A stretch of DNA of 64,000 nucleotides from CBDESN01 sp965242495 (GCA_965242495.1 OZ251446.1:2356001-2420000), one strand, 5' to 3'; counted from the first letter of the stretch, positions 1 through 15,000 are shown. Notes: generated from the letters alone by a model not told the origin. A program made the numbers and translations.

Positions 1-3000
1 CATTGCCGCCCGTCGCCGTTCCCGAAACCGTCACCTGCTTGTCCGGCGCGTCCACGTCGTTCCCGTTCGCCGTCACCGTCACCGTCCCGGCGCTCGCCGT
101 CGATCCCGCCGCTATCGTCAGCGTCCTCGCCGCGCTCAGAGCGAAATCGGCGCCGACCGCGCCGGTTCCCGGCGCCGCATCCACCGTCACCGTCACCGCC
201 GCGCTCGACTTGCCGGAAAGCCGCGCCGTCACCGTCGCAACGCCGCCGTTCTCCGAAATCGACGACGACGACAGGACCAGCGAAACCGTCGGAAGCGTCT
301 CGTCGTCGGCGATGGCGAGCGTCACGGCGGACGGGTTCTCCACGCCGCCGCCCGACGCCGCGGCGGACACCGTCACCTGCTTGTCCGGCGCGTCCACGTC
401 ATTGCCGTTCGCCGTCACCGTCACCGCGCCCGCGCTCGCCGTCGATCCCGCCGCTATCGTCAGCGTCTTCGCGCTCGACAGCGTGAAGTCGCCCGAAACC
501 GCGCCCGTTCCCGCCGCCGCCGACACCGTCAGCGTCACCGCCGCGCTCGACTTGCCGGAAAGCGCCGCGGTCACCGACGACACCCCGCCAGTCTCCGAAA
601 TCGACGAAGACGACAGCTTCAACGTCGCCGTCGGCGTCGCCTCGTCGTCCGTCAGCGTGAGGCTCGCCCCGGTCACATCGCCCGCGCCCTGGCCGTTGGA
701 CGCCGCGCCCGTCACCGTCACCGTGCGGTCGCCCACGTTGTCCACGTCGTCGTTCACCGCGTTGATCGTCGCCGTGTCCGAAGCGTCCGCCGTCTCACCC
801 GCCGCAATCACGATCGTCGCGTCCGAACCCGCCGTGTAGAAACCCGTCACACCCGTCACCGTCACCGTCGTCGCCGCGCTCGACGGGCGCGAGAGCGTCG
901 CGCTCACCGTCGTCGCGCCGCCATCCTCCGGGATCGAAGAGGACGCCAGCGCCAGCGTCACATCCGGCGCAGCGTCGTCGTCCGTGATGGTCAGCGTCAC
1001 GGCGGCCGGATCCGACACCCCGCTGTCGCCGCTCACCGCGGCGGAGACCGTCACCGACTTGTCCGGCGAGTCCGTCGCGTCGGCGACCGCCGTCACCGTC
1101 ACCACGCCCGCGCTCGACGTCGATCCCGCCGCGATGGTCAGCGTCGCCGGGTTCGACAGCGTGAAGCCGGCGCCGTTGGCCGATGCCGTCAGCGTCACCG
1201 CCGCGCTCGACGCACGGTTCAGCGTCGCGCTCACCGTCGCTACCCCGCCGTTCTCCGAGATCGACGAAGACGACAGCTTCAGCGTCGCCGTCGGCGTCGC
1301 CTCGTCGTCGGTCAGCGTGAGGCTCGCTCCGGTCACGGCGCCCGCGCCCTGGTCGTTGGACGCCGTTCCCGTCACCGTGACGTCCCGGTCGCCCAGGTTG
1401 TCCACGTCGTCGTTCACGGCGTTGATCGTCGCCGTGTCCGCGGCGTTCGCCGTGCTCCCCGCGGCGATGACGATGACCGCGTCCGCCGAATCCACCGTGT
1501 AGGCGCCTTCAAGCGCCGTCACGGCGATCGTGGTAGCGGCGCTCGACGGATGCGAAAGGGCGGCGCTCACCGTCGTCGCGCCGCCATCCTCGGCGATGGC
1601 CGTATCCGCCACCGCCAGCGTCACGCCCGGCGCCGCGTCGTCATCGGCGATGGCGAGCGTCACGGCGTCCGGCGCCGCCACGCCGTTGCCGCCCGTCGCC
1701 GCTCCGGAAACCGTCACCTGCTTGTCCGGCGCGTCCACGTCGTCGCCGTTCGCCGTAATCGTCACCGCGCCGCTGCTGGCGGTGGCGCCGGCCGCGATGG
1801 TCAGCGTCTTCCCGGCGGAGAGCGTGAAGTCCGCTCCAACCGCCCCCGTCCCGGCCGCCGCATCCACCGTCACCGTCGCCGCTTCGCTGGAGGCGCCCGA
1901 AAGCGCCGCGGTCACCGACGCCACCCCGCCCGTCTCCGAAATCGACGATGGCGACAGCGACAGGGTCACCGTCGGCAGGCTCTCGTCGTCGGTCAGCGTC
2001 AGGGTCAGCGACGATGGCGCCGCCACGCCGTTGCCGCCCGCCGCGGCGGCGGAGACCGTCACCTGCTTGTCCGGCGCGTCCACGTCGTCGCCGTTCGCCG
2101 TAATCGTCACCTCGCCGCTGCCGGTGGTGGCGCCCGCCGCGATGGTCAGCGTCTTCTCGGCGGAGAGTGCGAAATCCGCTCCAACCGCCCCCGTCCCGGC
2201 CGCCGCGCCCACCGTCAACGTCACCGCTTCGCTGGAGGCGCCCGAAAGCGTCGCGGTCACCGTCGCCACGCCGCCGCTCTCCGAGATCGACGGCGCCGAC
2301 AGCGCCAGCGTCACCGTCGGCAGCGCCTCGTCGTCCGTGATCGTCCCCGTCCCGGTCGCCGCCCCGTCCGCGAGCGTCGCGTTCGACGGGGCGCTCAGCG
2401 TCACCACCACCGTCTCGTCCGGCTCGTGGACGTCGTCGCCCGTCACCGTCACCGGGATCGTCTTGCTCGTCTCCCCTGCGGCGAAGGTCAGCGCGCCGGC
2501 GGCAAGGGCCGTATAGTCCGTCCCCGCCGTCGCCGTTCCGCCCGTCCCTTCGGCGTAGGCGACCGTGACCTCCTTGCCGCTCGCCGCGCTCAACGCTACC
2601 TCGAAGGCCAACGTCGCCGTCGATCCCGGCGCCCCCTCCGCTACGCTCGGCGACGAGATCGAGAGCGCCGGCGCCTCGTCGTCGTCGGCGATGGTCAGCG
2701 TCACGGCGGCCGGGTCCGACACCCCGCTGTCGCCCGATACCGCGGCCGTGACCGTCACCGACTTGTCCGGCCCGTCCGTCGCGTCGTCGACCGCCGTCAC
2801 CGTCACCGCGCCGGTACTCACCGTCGATCTCGCCGCTATCGTCAGCGTCTTCGCGCTCGACAGCGTGAAGTCGCCATCCGCCGCGTTCGTTCCCGCAGAC
2901 GCCGACACCGTCAGCGTCACCGCCTCGCTCGACGCACGGTCCAGCGCCGCCGTCACCGCGCTGGCGTTGTCCGCCCCGCTCTCGTCGATCGTGTCGGGTT

Positions 3001-6000
3001 TCGACGGGTCCGGCTCCGACAGCGACAGCGTGACGGTCGGCGTGTCTTCGTCGTCGGTCAGCGTGAGGCTCGCCCCGGCCACGGCCACGGTCTGCGACTC
3101 GGCGGCGGCCTGGTCGTTGGACGCCGCGGCGGTCACCGTGACGCTCCGGTCGCCCACGTTGTCGATGGCGTCGTCCACCGCGTTGATCGTCGCCGTGTCC
3201 GAAGCGTTCGCCGTCTCCCCCGCCGCAATCACGATCACCGCGTCCGAACCGGCCGTGTAGAAGCCCGCGACCGCCGTCACCGTCACGGTCGTCGCCGCGC
3301 TCGACGGATGGCTCAACGCCGCGGTCGCCGTGGTCGCGCCGCCGTTCTCCGAAATCGACGAGTCCGCCAACGCCAAGGTCACCCCCGGCGCGTCATCGTC
3401 GTCGACGATGGTCAGCGTCGCGGCGGCCGGGTCCGCGATCCCGCTGTCGCCCGATACCGCGGCCGTGACCGTCACCGACTTGTCCGGCCCGTCCGTCGCG
3501 TCGTCGTTCGCCGTCACGGTCACCACGCCCGCGCTCGCCGTATCCCCGGCCGCGATGGTCAGCGTCGCCGGGTTCGACAGCGTGAAGTCGCCGTCCGCCG
3601 CGTTCGTTCCCGCAGACGCCGACACCGTCAGCGTCACCGCCTCGCTCGACGCCCGGTTCAGCACCGCCGTCACCGCGCTGGCGTTGTCCGCCCCACCCTC
3701 GTCGATCGTGTCGGGTTTCGACGGGTCCGGCTCCGACAACGACAGCGTGACGGTCGGCGTGTCTTCGTCGTCGGTCAGCGTGAGACTCGCGCCGGTCACG
3801 ACCATGGTCTGCGACTCGGCGGCGGCCTGGTCGTTGACCGCCGCGGCGGTCACCGTGACGCTCCGGTCGCCCACGTTGTCGATGGCGTCGTCCACCGCGT
3901 TGATCGTCGCCGCGTCGGAAGCGTTCGCCGTCTCCCCCGCCGCGATCACGATCACCGCGTCCGAACCCGCCGTGTAGGCGCCCGACACACCCGTTACCGT
4001 CACCGTGGTCGCCGCGCTGGACGGATGGCTCAACGCCGCGGTCGCCGTGGTCGCGCCGCCGTTCTCCGAAATCGACGAGTCCGCCAACGCCAGCGTCACC
4101 GCGGGCGCATCGTCGTCGTCGGCGATGGTCAGCGTCGCGGCGGCCGGGTCCGACACGCCGCTGTCGCCCGATACCGCGGCCGTGACCGTCACCGACTTGT
4201 CCGGCCCGTCCGTCGCGTCGTCGTTCGCCGTCACCGTCACCACGCCCGCGCTGGCCGTATCCCCGGCCGCGATGGTCAGCGTCGCCGGGTTCGACAGCGT
4301 GAAGTCGCCATCCGCCGCGTTCGTTCCCGCCGCCGTCGACACCGTCAGCGTCACCGCCTCACTCGACGCACGGTCCAGCGCCGCCGTCACCGCGCTGGCG
4401 TTGCCCGCCCCGCTCTCGTCGATCATGTCGGGTTTCGACGGGTCCGGCTCCGACAGCGACAGCGTGACGGTCGGCGTGTCTTCGTCGTCGGTCAGCGTGA
4501 GGCTCGCGCCGGTCACGGCCATGGTCTGCGAATCGGCGGCGGCCCGGTCGTTGGCCGCCGCGGCGGTTACCGTGACGCTCCGGTCGCCCACGTTGTCCAC
4601 GGCGTCGTCCACCGCGTTGATCGTCGCCGCGTCGGAAGCGTTCGCCGTCTCCCCCGCCGCGATCACGATCGTCGCGTCCGAACCCGCCGTGTAGAAGCCC
4701 GCGACCGCCGTCACCGTCACCGTCGTCGCCGCGCTCGACGGATGGCTCAACGCCGCGGTCGCCGTGGTCGCGCCGCCGTTCTCCGCGATCGAGGAATCCG
4801 CCAGCGTCAGCGTCACCGCCGGCGCATCGTCGTCGTCCGTGATCGTCCCCGTCCCGCTCGCCGCCCCGTCCGCGATCGTCGCGTTCGACGGGGCGCTCAG
4901 CGTCACGACCACCGTTTCGTCCGGCTCGTCCACGGCGTCGCCCGTCACCGTCACCGGGACCGTCTTGCTCGTCTCCCCTGCGGCGAAGGTCAGCGCGCCG
5001 GCGGCAAGGGCCGTATAGTCCGTCCCCGCCGTCGCCGTTCCGCCCGTCCCTTCGGTGTAGGCGACCGTGACTTCCTTGCCGCTCGCCGCGTTCAACGCCA
5101 CCGCGAAGGTCAACGTCGCCGTCGAACCCGACGCCCCCTCCGCCACGCTCGGCGACGAAATCGAGAGCGCCGGCTGATCGTCGTCGTCGGCGATGGTCAG
5201 CGTGAGATCGGCCGGGCCGGTCACCAGGACGTCGTTGTCCGCGCTCCCGGACACGGTGACGGTCTTGTCGTCTTCGTCCAGCGCGTTGTCCACCGCGGCG
5301 ATCGTCACCGTCCCGGAACTGGTCGTCTCCCCGGCCGCGATGGTCAGCGTCGCCGCGGCGCTCAGCGCGAAGTCGCCGTCCGCGGCGTTCGTCCCCGCCG
5401 TAGCCGTCACCGTCACCGTCGTGCCCGCGTCCGACGCCTTGTCCAGCACCGCAGTCACCGCCGCGGAGCCGGGGTTCGTCCCGTCGTGCTCGTCGATGGT
5501 CGAGGCCGAGAGGACCAGCGTCACCACCGGCGGCTCGACCACGGCCGCGAAGAAGCTCAACGACGCCTCGTCGCCGTCCGCGTCCGTCGCCGTCCAAGTG
5601 TATTCGGCCCGCGCCCGGGTCGCGGTCGGCGCGCCCGATACCTCGCGCGTCGCCGCGTCGCGGACCACGCCGTCCGGCAGGCCCGTATGCGGCGCGGCCG
5701 CGGACAGCGCGTAGGTCACCCGGCCGTCGCCGCCCGTCACCTCCGGCAGGGTGAAGGCCGCGATCGCCACGTCCTTGATCCACTCCTTTTCGGCGATGGT
5801 CAGGTCGCCGAAGGTGGGGATGCCGTCCACCGCGGCGGTGAAGGTCAGCTCCGCCCGGTCGCCGTCGGCGTCCGTCGCCGTCCAGGTGTAGACGGTCGCG
5901 GCCAGCGTCGCGCTCGGCGCGCCCGAGACCTCGCGCGTCGCCGCATCGCGGCTCAGGCCCGCGGGCAGGGCCGGCGTCAGCGTATAGGTCAGGTCGCCGT

Positions 6001-9000
6001 CGCCGCCGGCGGCGGCGGGCAGGGTGAAGGCGGCGATCGCCTCGCGCTCGGTCCACGTCCGGTCGTCGAGGATCGCATCGCCGAAGCTCGGCAGCAGGTC
6101 CGCATACACCTCCAGATCGAAGGCGAGCTCCGCCCGGTCGCCGTCCTGGTCCGTGGCCCGCCACGTGTATTCGACCGACTCCCAGACCGCGGTCGGCGTG
6201 CCTCGCAGCACGCGCCCGTCGAGCTCGACGCCGGCGGGCAGTCCTTCCTGCCTGAGCGCGTAGGTCAACGGGCCGTTGCCGCCGGTCGCCTCCGGCAGGG
6301 TGACCTCGGCGACGAGGGAGCCCTGGCGCCAGGACAGGTCGTCGATGGTCGCGTCGCCGAAGCTCGGCGCGGTGTCCTCGGCCACCGTGACGTGGAAGGC
6401 GAGGGAGGCTTCGTCGCCGTCGGCGTCCGTCGCCGTCCAGGTGTATTGCGTCCGCGCCGCGGCCGCGTCCGGCGCGCCGCTCACCCGGCGGTCCGACCGC
6501 GACACCCCGCCGGGCAGCGCCGGCGAGAGGGCGTAGGTCAACGGCTCGTTGCCGCTGACCGCCGCCGGCAGGTCCAAGGCGTCGATCGCGTCGTCCTCGA
6601 TCCACTCCTGGTCGTCGACCGTCGCCTCGAAGCGCGGCGTCAGGTCGGGCACGACCTGGATGGTGAAGTCGAGCGTCGCCGCGTCGCCGTCGGCGTCCGT
6701 GGCGGTCAATCGGTAGCTGGCCGGGTTCTTGTCGACCGCGGGCGTACCGCTGATCCTGCCGCCGCCGAAGGCGCCGGTCGAAGAGGCGGAGTAGGCGAGC
6801 CCGCGCGGCAGGCTCAGCGTGGCCGCGGACGTGCCCGGCCCGGTCAGCGCGTAGGTGAGCGTCCCGTCGCCGTCGGTCGCCGGCGGCAGGGTGAAGTCGA
6901 CCGGCGCGCCCACCGTCCAGACCCGCGCCGGCACCACCGCCGCGCCGAAGGTCGGCGTCGGCTGCGCGGCGCCGCCGACCCTGAACATGTCGTCGTTCAC
7001 GATGCTGTTGGTGAAGCGGAGCTGCGCCGCCTTGCCGCCCGGCCCCGTGATGCTGGCGCCTTCCAGGCGCAGCGCGTCGGCCGCGATGCTGACGCCGTCC
7101 GGGTCCCGGTCACCGTGCTGCACCGTGTAATAGAAGTTCAGATGCGTGCTTCTCAAGGAAGTCAGAGGCCTGCCAAGGTTGTTGGTCATCGGCACGCGGC
7201 GCGTGACGCTGCCGACCTGCAGCGCGATGGTCGGCGTGCCCGTCACCGTCACCGTCTTGCCGTATCCGACTTGGATCTTGAACCGCTCGCCGGTGAGGAA
7301 GGTGTCGTGGCGGGCCGATCCCGAGAGCTTCACTTCACCCGTCGCCGCCGGGTTGAGGCTGCCGTCCACCTTGAACCGCGCGTCGTTCGTCAGCGCGTGG
7401 CTGCCCAGGTCCAGCACCGCCTTCGCCCCCCCCACCACGTTGCCGAGCAGGGTGACGCCGTCGGGGAGCGTCAAGGCGCCGGCGGCGATGGAGATGCCGT
7501 TGGCGTCCCGGTCGGACGGCCCCACCGTGTGACTGAACTGCAACTCCCGGGAGGGGCTGCCCAACGGCTTGCCGTTCAGCCGGTGCGTGGCGGCGCCGAT
7601 GGCGAGCGCCAGCTGCGGAGACCCGCCGCGCACGACGATCGGGAGGTCGAACCGGACCCTTACCTGTATCTCTTCCCCAAGTGTGAACGTCTGGTTGCTC
7701 CGCGGGACGAAGATCACGCTGACCCGGTCCACGCGCGGCTTCCTGGCGGCGCCGGTCACCTTGTGCGCGGCCTGGGCGCCCAGCGCGTGGCTGCCCAGGG
7801 CGAGGTTCACCGGGTTGCCTTCCCGCCGCTTCAGGGAGGAGCCGGTCAGCGCGCCCTCCGCGATGGAGATGCCGTCCGGGTCCCGGTCCGTGCTCTGGAC
7901 CGTGTATTCGTAATAGAGGCTGCGGGCGTGCTGGGCCCCGATCCTGGTGTTGAGCGTGGCGTAGCGCGTGCGTGGCGGGGCCCGGCGCGTGTTGTCGCCG
8001 ATGGTCAGCGCCAGGCGAGTAGACCCGTCCGACAGATTGTTGACGAGGTCGCTGAAGGTCACCTGCACCCTGATCTTCTCGCCCGCGCTATAGCCGGAGC
8101 TGTACGCCGGGGTCGTGTTGATGGTGACGCCGGTCACCGTGGCGGCGCGTCCGTCCACCTTGTGCGACGTCTGGGCGCCGAGCGCGTGACCGCCGAGGCT
8201 GGGGTTGTTGACCGGTTGGGAGATGCGGCCGTGGCCGGCATGGGTGATCCCGCCGTGGGAATCCAGCGCGTCGGCGGCGATGGAAACGCCATCGTCGTCG
8301 TAGTCGGGATCCTGCACCGTGTAGCGGAAGTCCAGGCTGCGGCCGCTCGATGCGTGATACAACGCCTGGCGCGTGGTGGCGCCGATGGCGATGGCCAGCC
8401 TGGGCCTGGTGTCGATTTGACTGGAGCCGATCCCCGCGCTCGTCTGCACCGTGACGTCCTTGTTGAACGTGACCCGCGCCTCGATGGTCTCGCCGTGGTC
8501 ATACACGCGGTCGCTCTGGAACGACCGGATGGAGACCCCCGTCACCACCGGCAACGGGTTGTCGGCGCCGTTCACCTTGTGCGACGACTGGTTGCCGAGC
8601 GCGTGGCCGCCGAGGCCGAGGCCCGCGTTCGCACCGGCGACGTTGCGGATCGTCCCGCCGTTCAGGGTCAGCGCGCCGGCGGCGATGGAAAGGCCGTCGG
8701 GGTCGACGTCCGCCGCCGCCACCACGCGGCGGAAGATCTGCGTCGTCGGACTGGTTCCGGCGCGGCTCCAGGCCGCCTGCGCGGTCGCCGCGCCCAGGGT
8801 GAGCGCCAGGTTGGGCGTTCCCGAGACGCCCACCGCCTGATCGAAGCGCAGCTCCACCTCGATGGTCTCGCCCCAGGTGTAGGTCGCGCCGCTCGCGGGC
8901 GTCGAGATCACCCGGACCCCGGTCACGGCCGGGGCGCGCCCGGCGCTGCCGTCCACCTTGTGCGACGCCTGGGCGCCCAGCGCGTGGCTCCCCAGCTTCA

Positions 9001-12000
9001 GGATCGCGTTGTTCCCCGCGGCGTCGCGGATCAGCCCGCCGTTCAGGTCCAGCGCGTCGGCGGCGACGGAGACGCCGTCCGTATCCCGGTCTTCCGCCTG
9101 CACGGTGTAGCGGAAGCGGAGCGTCGCGTCGGACACGGAGAGGAAGGTCGCCTGGCGCGTTCTCCCGCCGATGGCGAGCGCGAGCCGCGGCGCGCCGCGC
9201 ACCATCATCGCGCCCGCGCCCGTGCGCTCGAAGGTCACGTCAACCCGGATCTCCTCGCTGGCCCCGTAGGTGTCCCCCGAGAGCGGCGTGGAGGCGACCG
9301 CGACCCCGCTCGCCACCGGGCGGGCGCCCGCGACCTTGAGATGGAACGCCAACGTCGCGGCGTCGCCGTGCGAATCGGTCGCGGTCAGCGTGTAGGCGGT
9401 GCGCGGGCTCTCCATTCCGGGCATTCCGGAAAGCAGGCCCGAGGAGGCGTTCACGCCCAGCCCCGCCGGCAGCGCCGGCGACACGGCGTAGCGCAGCGAC
9501 CCATCGCCGCCGGTCGCGATCGGCAGCGCGTGGCGCGCCGTCGTCCCCACCGTCAGGGCCAGGTCGGGGCCGGCCGCGGCGCCGAAGACCGGCCATAGGC
9601 CGGTCATGCTTCCGTCCACCTTGGCGTTGGCGAAGGCCGCCTGCGCGTGGCTGCCCAGACCGAGCGCCGCGTCCTGGCCGTCGGCGTCGCGGATGGTCGC
9701 GCCGTTCAAGGTCAGCGCCCCGGCGGCGACGCCGAGCCCGTCGGCGTCCACGTCCGCCGCCGCCACCGTGTAGGAAAAGCGGACGTAGGCGTTGCCGGCG
9801 CCCGCGGCGGCGGCGGCCTGGCGGGTCCGGTCGCCGATGGCGAGGGCGAGCCGCGGCGCGCCGGTCACGGTTACCGTCTGGTCGAAGTCGACCTGGACGG
9901 TGATCGTAGCGCCCCGGGCGTAGGTACCGGCCTGCTGCGGCGTGGAGTGGACGCTCACGCCGGTGACGCGCGGCGGGCTGCCCACCTGGTGGCCGTTGGC
10001 GTTGGCGATGGCGTGGGAGCCCAGGCCGAGCGCGGCCCGGGTCGCGCCGTCGGCCGCGTCGAAGATGCCGCCGCCGCCGGCGGCGGGATGGGCGAGCGCG
10101 CCCGAGCCGATGCTCACGCCGTCGGCGTCGTAGTCCTCCTGCAGCACGTCGTAGGAGAACACCAGATAGCCGTTCTGGGTTCCGGAATAGTTTGCCTGCC
10201 GCGTCACGCCGCCGACGTCGAGGGCGAGGGTCGGGACTCCCGTCACGGTCACCCCTTTGCCGAACTTGACCCCGACCTTGATCATCGCGCCCGGCGGGTA
10301 CATCGAGTGCGCCGCCGGGGTGGAGAGGAACTTCACGTCCGAGACCCGCGGCGCCCGGGCCGACGCCACGGTGAGGGGGAAGGTGAGCGCCGTCGAATCG
10401 CCGTCGCCGTCGGTCGCCGTCCAGGTCCAGCTCGTCCGCTCCACCGACCCCGGGGGCGTACCGGACAGCACGCGGGTCGCGCCGTCCAACGCCAGCCAGG
10501 ACGGCCGCTGCGCCGGCGTCAGCGCGTAGGAGACGGCGCCGTCCCCGGTCGCCGCCGGCAGGGTGAGCGAGCCCGCGGTCCTGGCCAGCCAGTGCTGCGG
10601 CTGGATCGTGGCCGTCCCGAAGGAGGGCGCGGTGTCGCGCACCCGGTAGTTCGCGTCGTTGGCGATGGCGTGGCTGCCGAGGCCGAGCAGGGCGGACTCG
10701 CCCTCCCGGTCGCGCAAGGTCATGCCGGAGGGCAGGGTCAGCGCGCCGGCGGCGATGGAGACGCCGTCGCCGTCGAAGTCCGAGGGCTGGAGCGTGTACT
10801 GGAACCCGAGCACCTGGGAGGCGTCCCGGCCGGCCCTCCGCGCCATCGCCCGGCTTATGTAGCCGTCATAGGCCGCCTGCCGGGTCCGGGCGCCGATGGC
10901 GAGGGCGAGGCTCGGCGCGCCGCCGCCGCCGAAGACGACCGCCTGATCGAAGGCCACCGTCGCGATCACGACGGCCGGGGCGAAGCGGTTGGTCGCGGTC
11001 TGCCGCGGGTCCGCCCAGCCGGATGGCTGATTGGTCCAGCAGCACGCCAACTCCGTGGTGTCGAGCTTCACCTCCACCACCCGGGGCGGCGCCGACACCT
11101 TGTGGCCGGCGGCGCCGACCACGGCGTGGGCGCCGAGGCCGAGCCGCGCGTCCTCGTTCTTGGCGTTGCGGATGGTCCCGCCGTTCAACGTCAGCGCGGC
11201 GGCGGCGATGGAGATGCCGTTGGCGTCCCGGTCGTTCGCCGCCGCCGTGTAGCTGAACGTGATCTTGCTCTGCCCCGTAACGTGGCTCCCGACCGCCGTT
11301 CGGGCCTCGCTGCCGATGGTGAGCGCCAGGTTCGGCGTCCCCTCCACGGCGACCGTCTGGTCGAAGGTCACGTCGACCGTGATCGTCTCGCCGGCGGCGT
11401 AGGCGTCTCCCGACGCCGGGCTGGAGGTGATGGCGACGTCCGTCACCACCGGGTCGGTCACCACCGACAGGTCGAAGGTGAGCGTCGCCGCGTCGCCGTC
11501 GGCGTCGGTGGCGGTGAAGGTGTAGGAGGCCGCGGCGGCGGCGGCGGTGGGCGTGCCGGAGATCGTCTGCGTGGCGGCGTTCCAGGCAAGCCCGGCCGGC
11601 AGGCTCAGCGTCGCGGCGGCGCCCGGCCCGGTGAGGGTGTAGGTCACGGTCCCGTCGCCGCCGGTCGCGGCCGGCAGCCGGTCGCTCGCCCGCAGGTTCA
11701 GGAGGTAGCGCCGCGCCTCCGCCCCCGACGCCGGGAAGGAGGGCGCCGCGTCCGCCACGCGCAGGGTCGAGTCGTTGGCGATGGCGTGGGAGCCGAGGCC
11801 GATCACGGCGTCCTCGCCCTCGGCGTCGCGGATCTCGCCGCCGCCCAGGGTCAGCGCGTTGGCGGCCACCGAGACGCCGTCGCCGTCGTGGTCGCCGGGC
11901 TGGAGCTCGTAGTAGAACCCGGCGACGTTCACGTTCCCGGGCTGGTGCGCGCGGTTCGCCAGGATCCTGCTGAGGAACGAATCGTAGGCGGCCTGGCGGG

Positions 12001-15000
12001 TGGCGGAGCCGATGCCGAGCGCGACGTGCGGCGCGCCGGTGACGGCCACCGGCTGATCGAACGTCACCTCGACATACACCAGGGCCGGGGGGTACCGGTT
12101 GTGGTCGGTCTGCCGGGCGTCCGCCCAACCGTCCGGCTGGACGCCCCAGCAGCACCGCAGCCGATTCGAATGGAGCTCCACCCCGGTGATCTTCGGCGGG
12201 GCGGAGACCTTGTGGCCGGTCTGCGCGGCCAGAGCGTTGGCGCCGAGATCGAGCCGCGCGTCCTCGCCCTTGGCGTTGCGGACGGCGGCGCCGTTCAGGG
12301 CGAGGGCGCCGGCGGCGATGGCGATGCCGTCCGCGTCCCGGTCGGCGGTCCCCACCGTGTAGCTGAACGAGATCTTGCTCTCGCCGGCGGTGTGGCTCCC
12401 CGTCGCCTGCCGCGTGGTGGCGCCGATGGCGAGGGCCAGCTGCGGCGCGCCGGTCACCGTCAACACTTGATCGAAGGTCACGTCGGCGGTGATCGTCTCG
12501 CCGGCGGCGTAGGTGCCGCCCGACGCCGGGCTGGAGGTGATGGCGACCCCCGTCGCCACCGGGTCGGTCACCACCGACAGGGCGAAGGTCGCGGTCGCCG
12601 TATCGCCGTCGACGTCGGTGGCGGTGAGCGTATAGGAGGCCGCCGCCGTTTCGCTCTGGGGCGCGCCGGAGAGCGTGCGCGTGTCGGCTTCCCAGGACAG
12701 GCCGGCGGGGAGCGACAGCGTCGCCGCCGTCCCCGGCCCGGTGAGCGCGTAGGTGACCGGCGCGTCGCCGCCGGTCGCTTCCGGCAGCGCGTCGCTCACC
12801 GCCACGTTCAGCAGATAGGGCCGCGCCGCCACGGTTCCGAAAGCCGGCTTGCCGTCCCGCACCGTGTGGCCGGAGTCGTCGGCGATGGCGTGGGTCCCGA
12901 GCGAGAGGACCGCGGGAACGTTGCCGTTGCCCTTCAGGTGGGAGCCGGCCGGCAGGGTAAGGGCGTCCGCGCCGATGCTGACGCCGTCGCCGTCCCAATC
13001 GCTGGTCGTCACCGTGTAGGAATAGCGATACGGGGCGATGCCGTAGGCCGATTGGTTCCACGGCACTTGCCGCGTGTTCGCTCCGATGGCGAGGGCGAGG
13101 CGGGGCCACCCCCCGTTCCCGCTATGGACGACCCTCTGCGACCAGGACAGATCCACGTTGATCGTCTCGCCCACGTCGTATGTGCCGTTCGCGCCGGGGC
13201 TGGAGCTGATGGTCATCCCGGTGATCCGCGCCGGCGTGTACACCTTGTGCGCCGAGGCGTTGGCGATGGCGTGCGCGCCCAGACCAAGCGCCGCGTTCGT
13301 CCCGTCGGCGTCGCGGATGGTGGCCCCGTTGAGGGTCAGCGCCGAGGCGCCGATGGAGATGCCGTCGGCATCCCGGTCGTTGGCGGTGACCGTGTAGGCG
13401 AACACGAGCTCGTCGATTACCCACGAGGAGGGGAGGGAGGGGCCGGTCACCTGGCGCGTATCGCCGCCGATGGCGAGCGCCAGGCGCGGCCTGCCGGTGA
13501 CCGTGACCGGCCGGGAGAAGGTGACCTTGGTCCTGATCTTCTCGCCCACGTCGTAGCCGTCGCTGCCGGCCGGCGTGCTGATGACGTCCACCGACTCCAC
13601 GGCCAAGGCCGTGGCCACCGAGCCGTCCACCTTGTGCGCCGTAGCGTTGTCGATGGCGTGCGTCCCCAGCACCGTCGACGCGGCCACGCCGGTCTCGTGG
13701 TGGGTCAAGGCGGCGCCGTTCAGGGCCAGCGCATCCGTGCCGACGCCGATGCCGTCGGTGTCGACGTCCGCCGCCTGCACGACGTATTCGTAGAGCCAGC
13801 CGCCGTTGCGGTGAAAACCGTTGTAGCGCGCCAGGCGGGTCGTCCCGCCGACGTCCAGGGCCAGCTTGGAGCGGGAGAGATTGCGCCCGACGACGCCCTG
13901 GTCGAACTTGAGCGTGACCTGGATCAGCTCCTTCAGGCCGTAGGCGCCGTTGGCGTAGGGCTTGGAGGCGATGGTCACGTCGGAGATCGCCGGCGCGCCG
14001 TCCACCACCGTGATCGTGAACGGGCCGAGCGTGGCCCGGTCGCCGTCGACGTCGGTGGCGGTCAGCGTATGCGTGGTCGCGCCCGCGGCGGTGGGCGTCC
14101 CGGTGATGGTGGGGCGCGCGCTCGCCAACGCCAGGCCGGCGGGCAGGGCCGGCGAGATGCTGTAGGTGAGCGCGCCGTCGCCCTCCTTCGCCAGGGGCAG
14201 GTTGGTGACCGTCGCCGCGTCCTTGGCCAGCGTCCGGGCCGCGGCCCCGGCGGCCGCCGAGAACATGGGCTGCGTATCGCGCACCGTATGCCCGGCGGCG
14301 TCGATCTTGGCGTAGGCGGCGATGGCGAGCGAGGCCGGCACGGCGTCGGCGTCGGCCCCTATGATGGTCCCGCCGTTCAGCGACAGCGCCCCCGCGCGGA
14401 TGCTTATGCCGTCGCCGTCGAAGTCGGACGACGTCACGGTGTACTGGAACGAGATTACGTTGACGTTGCCTTCCCTGCACGACGAATGACAGGGGACCTG
14501 GCGGACGTTGTCGCCGATGTCGATCGCCAGCTGCGGCGAGCCGGTCACCGTGACGAGCTTGTTGAACTGGATGAACGCCGTGATTCGCTCGCCCTCGGTG
14601 TAGTCGCCGTCGACGGGGTTCGTGAAGAACGCCAGTCCTATCGGCTTCGGCGCGTTGGCCGCGGCCACCGTGACGTCGAACGAAAGCCGCGCCGCGTCGC
14701 CGTCGCCGTCGGTCGCCGTCCAGCTGTAGGAAGCCGCGGCGGCGGCGGCGCCGGGCGTCCCCGAGATCGTGCGCGTGGCGGCGTCCCAGACCAGGCCCTG
14801 GGGCAGGCTCAGCGTCGTCGCCGCGCCCGGCCCGGTCAGCGCGTAGCTCACCGTGGCGTCGCCGCCGGTCGCCTGGGGCAGTTGCAGGCTCGCGGCCGTT
14901 CCCGCGGTCCAATGCTGGTTCGCCACCGCCGTTCCGAAGGAGGGCTGGGGATCGTTCACCTGGTGGCCGGCGGCGGCGGCGATGGCGTGGCTGCCGAGAT

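Noticed and set aside
4359..14912. Minus-strand frames of 596 to 748 codons (4359-6605, 10866-13109, 13122-14912)
   Set aside because: Out-of-frame readings of the left giant gene, dominated by Arg, Gly and Asp without domain motifs; the real frame passes through uninterrupted.
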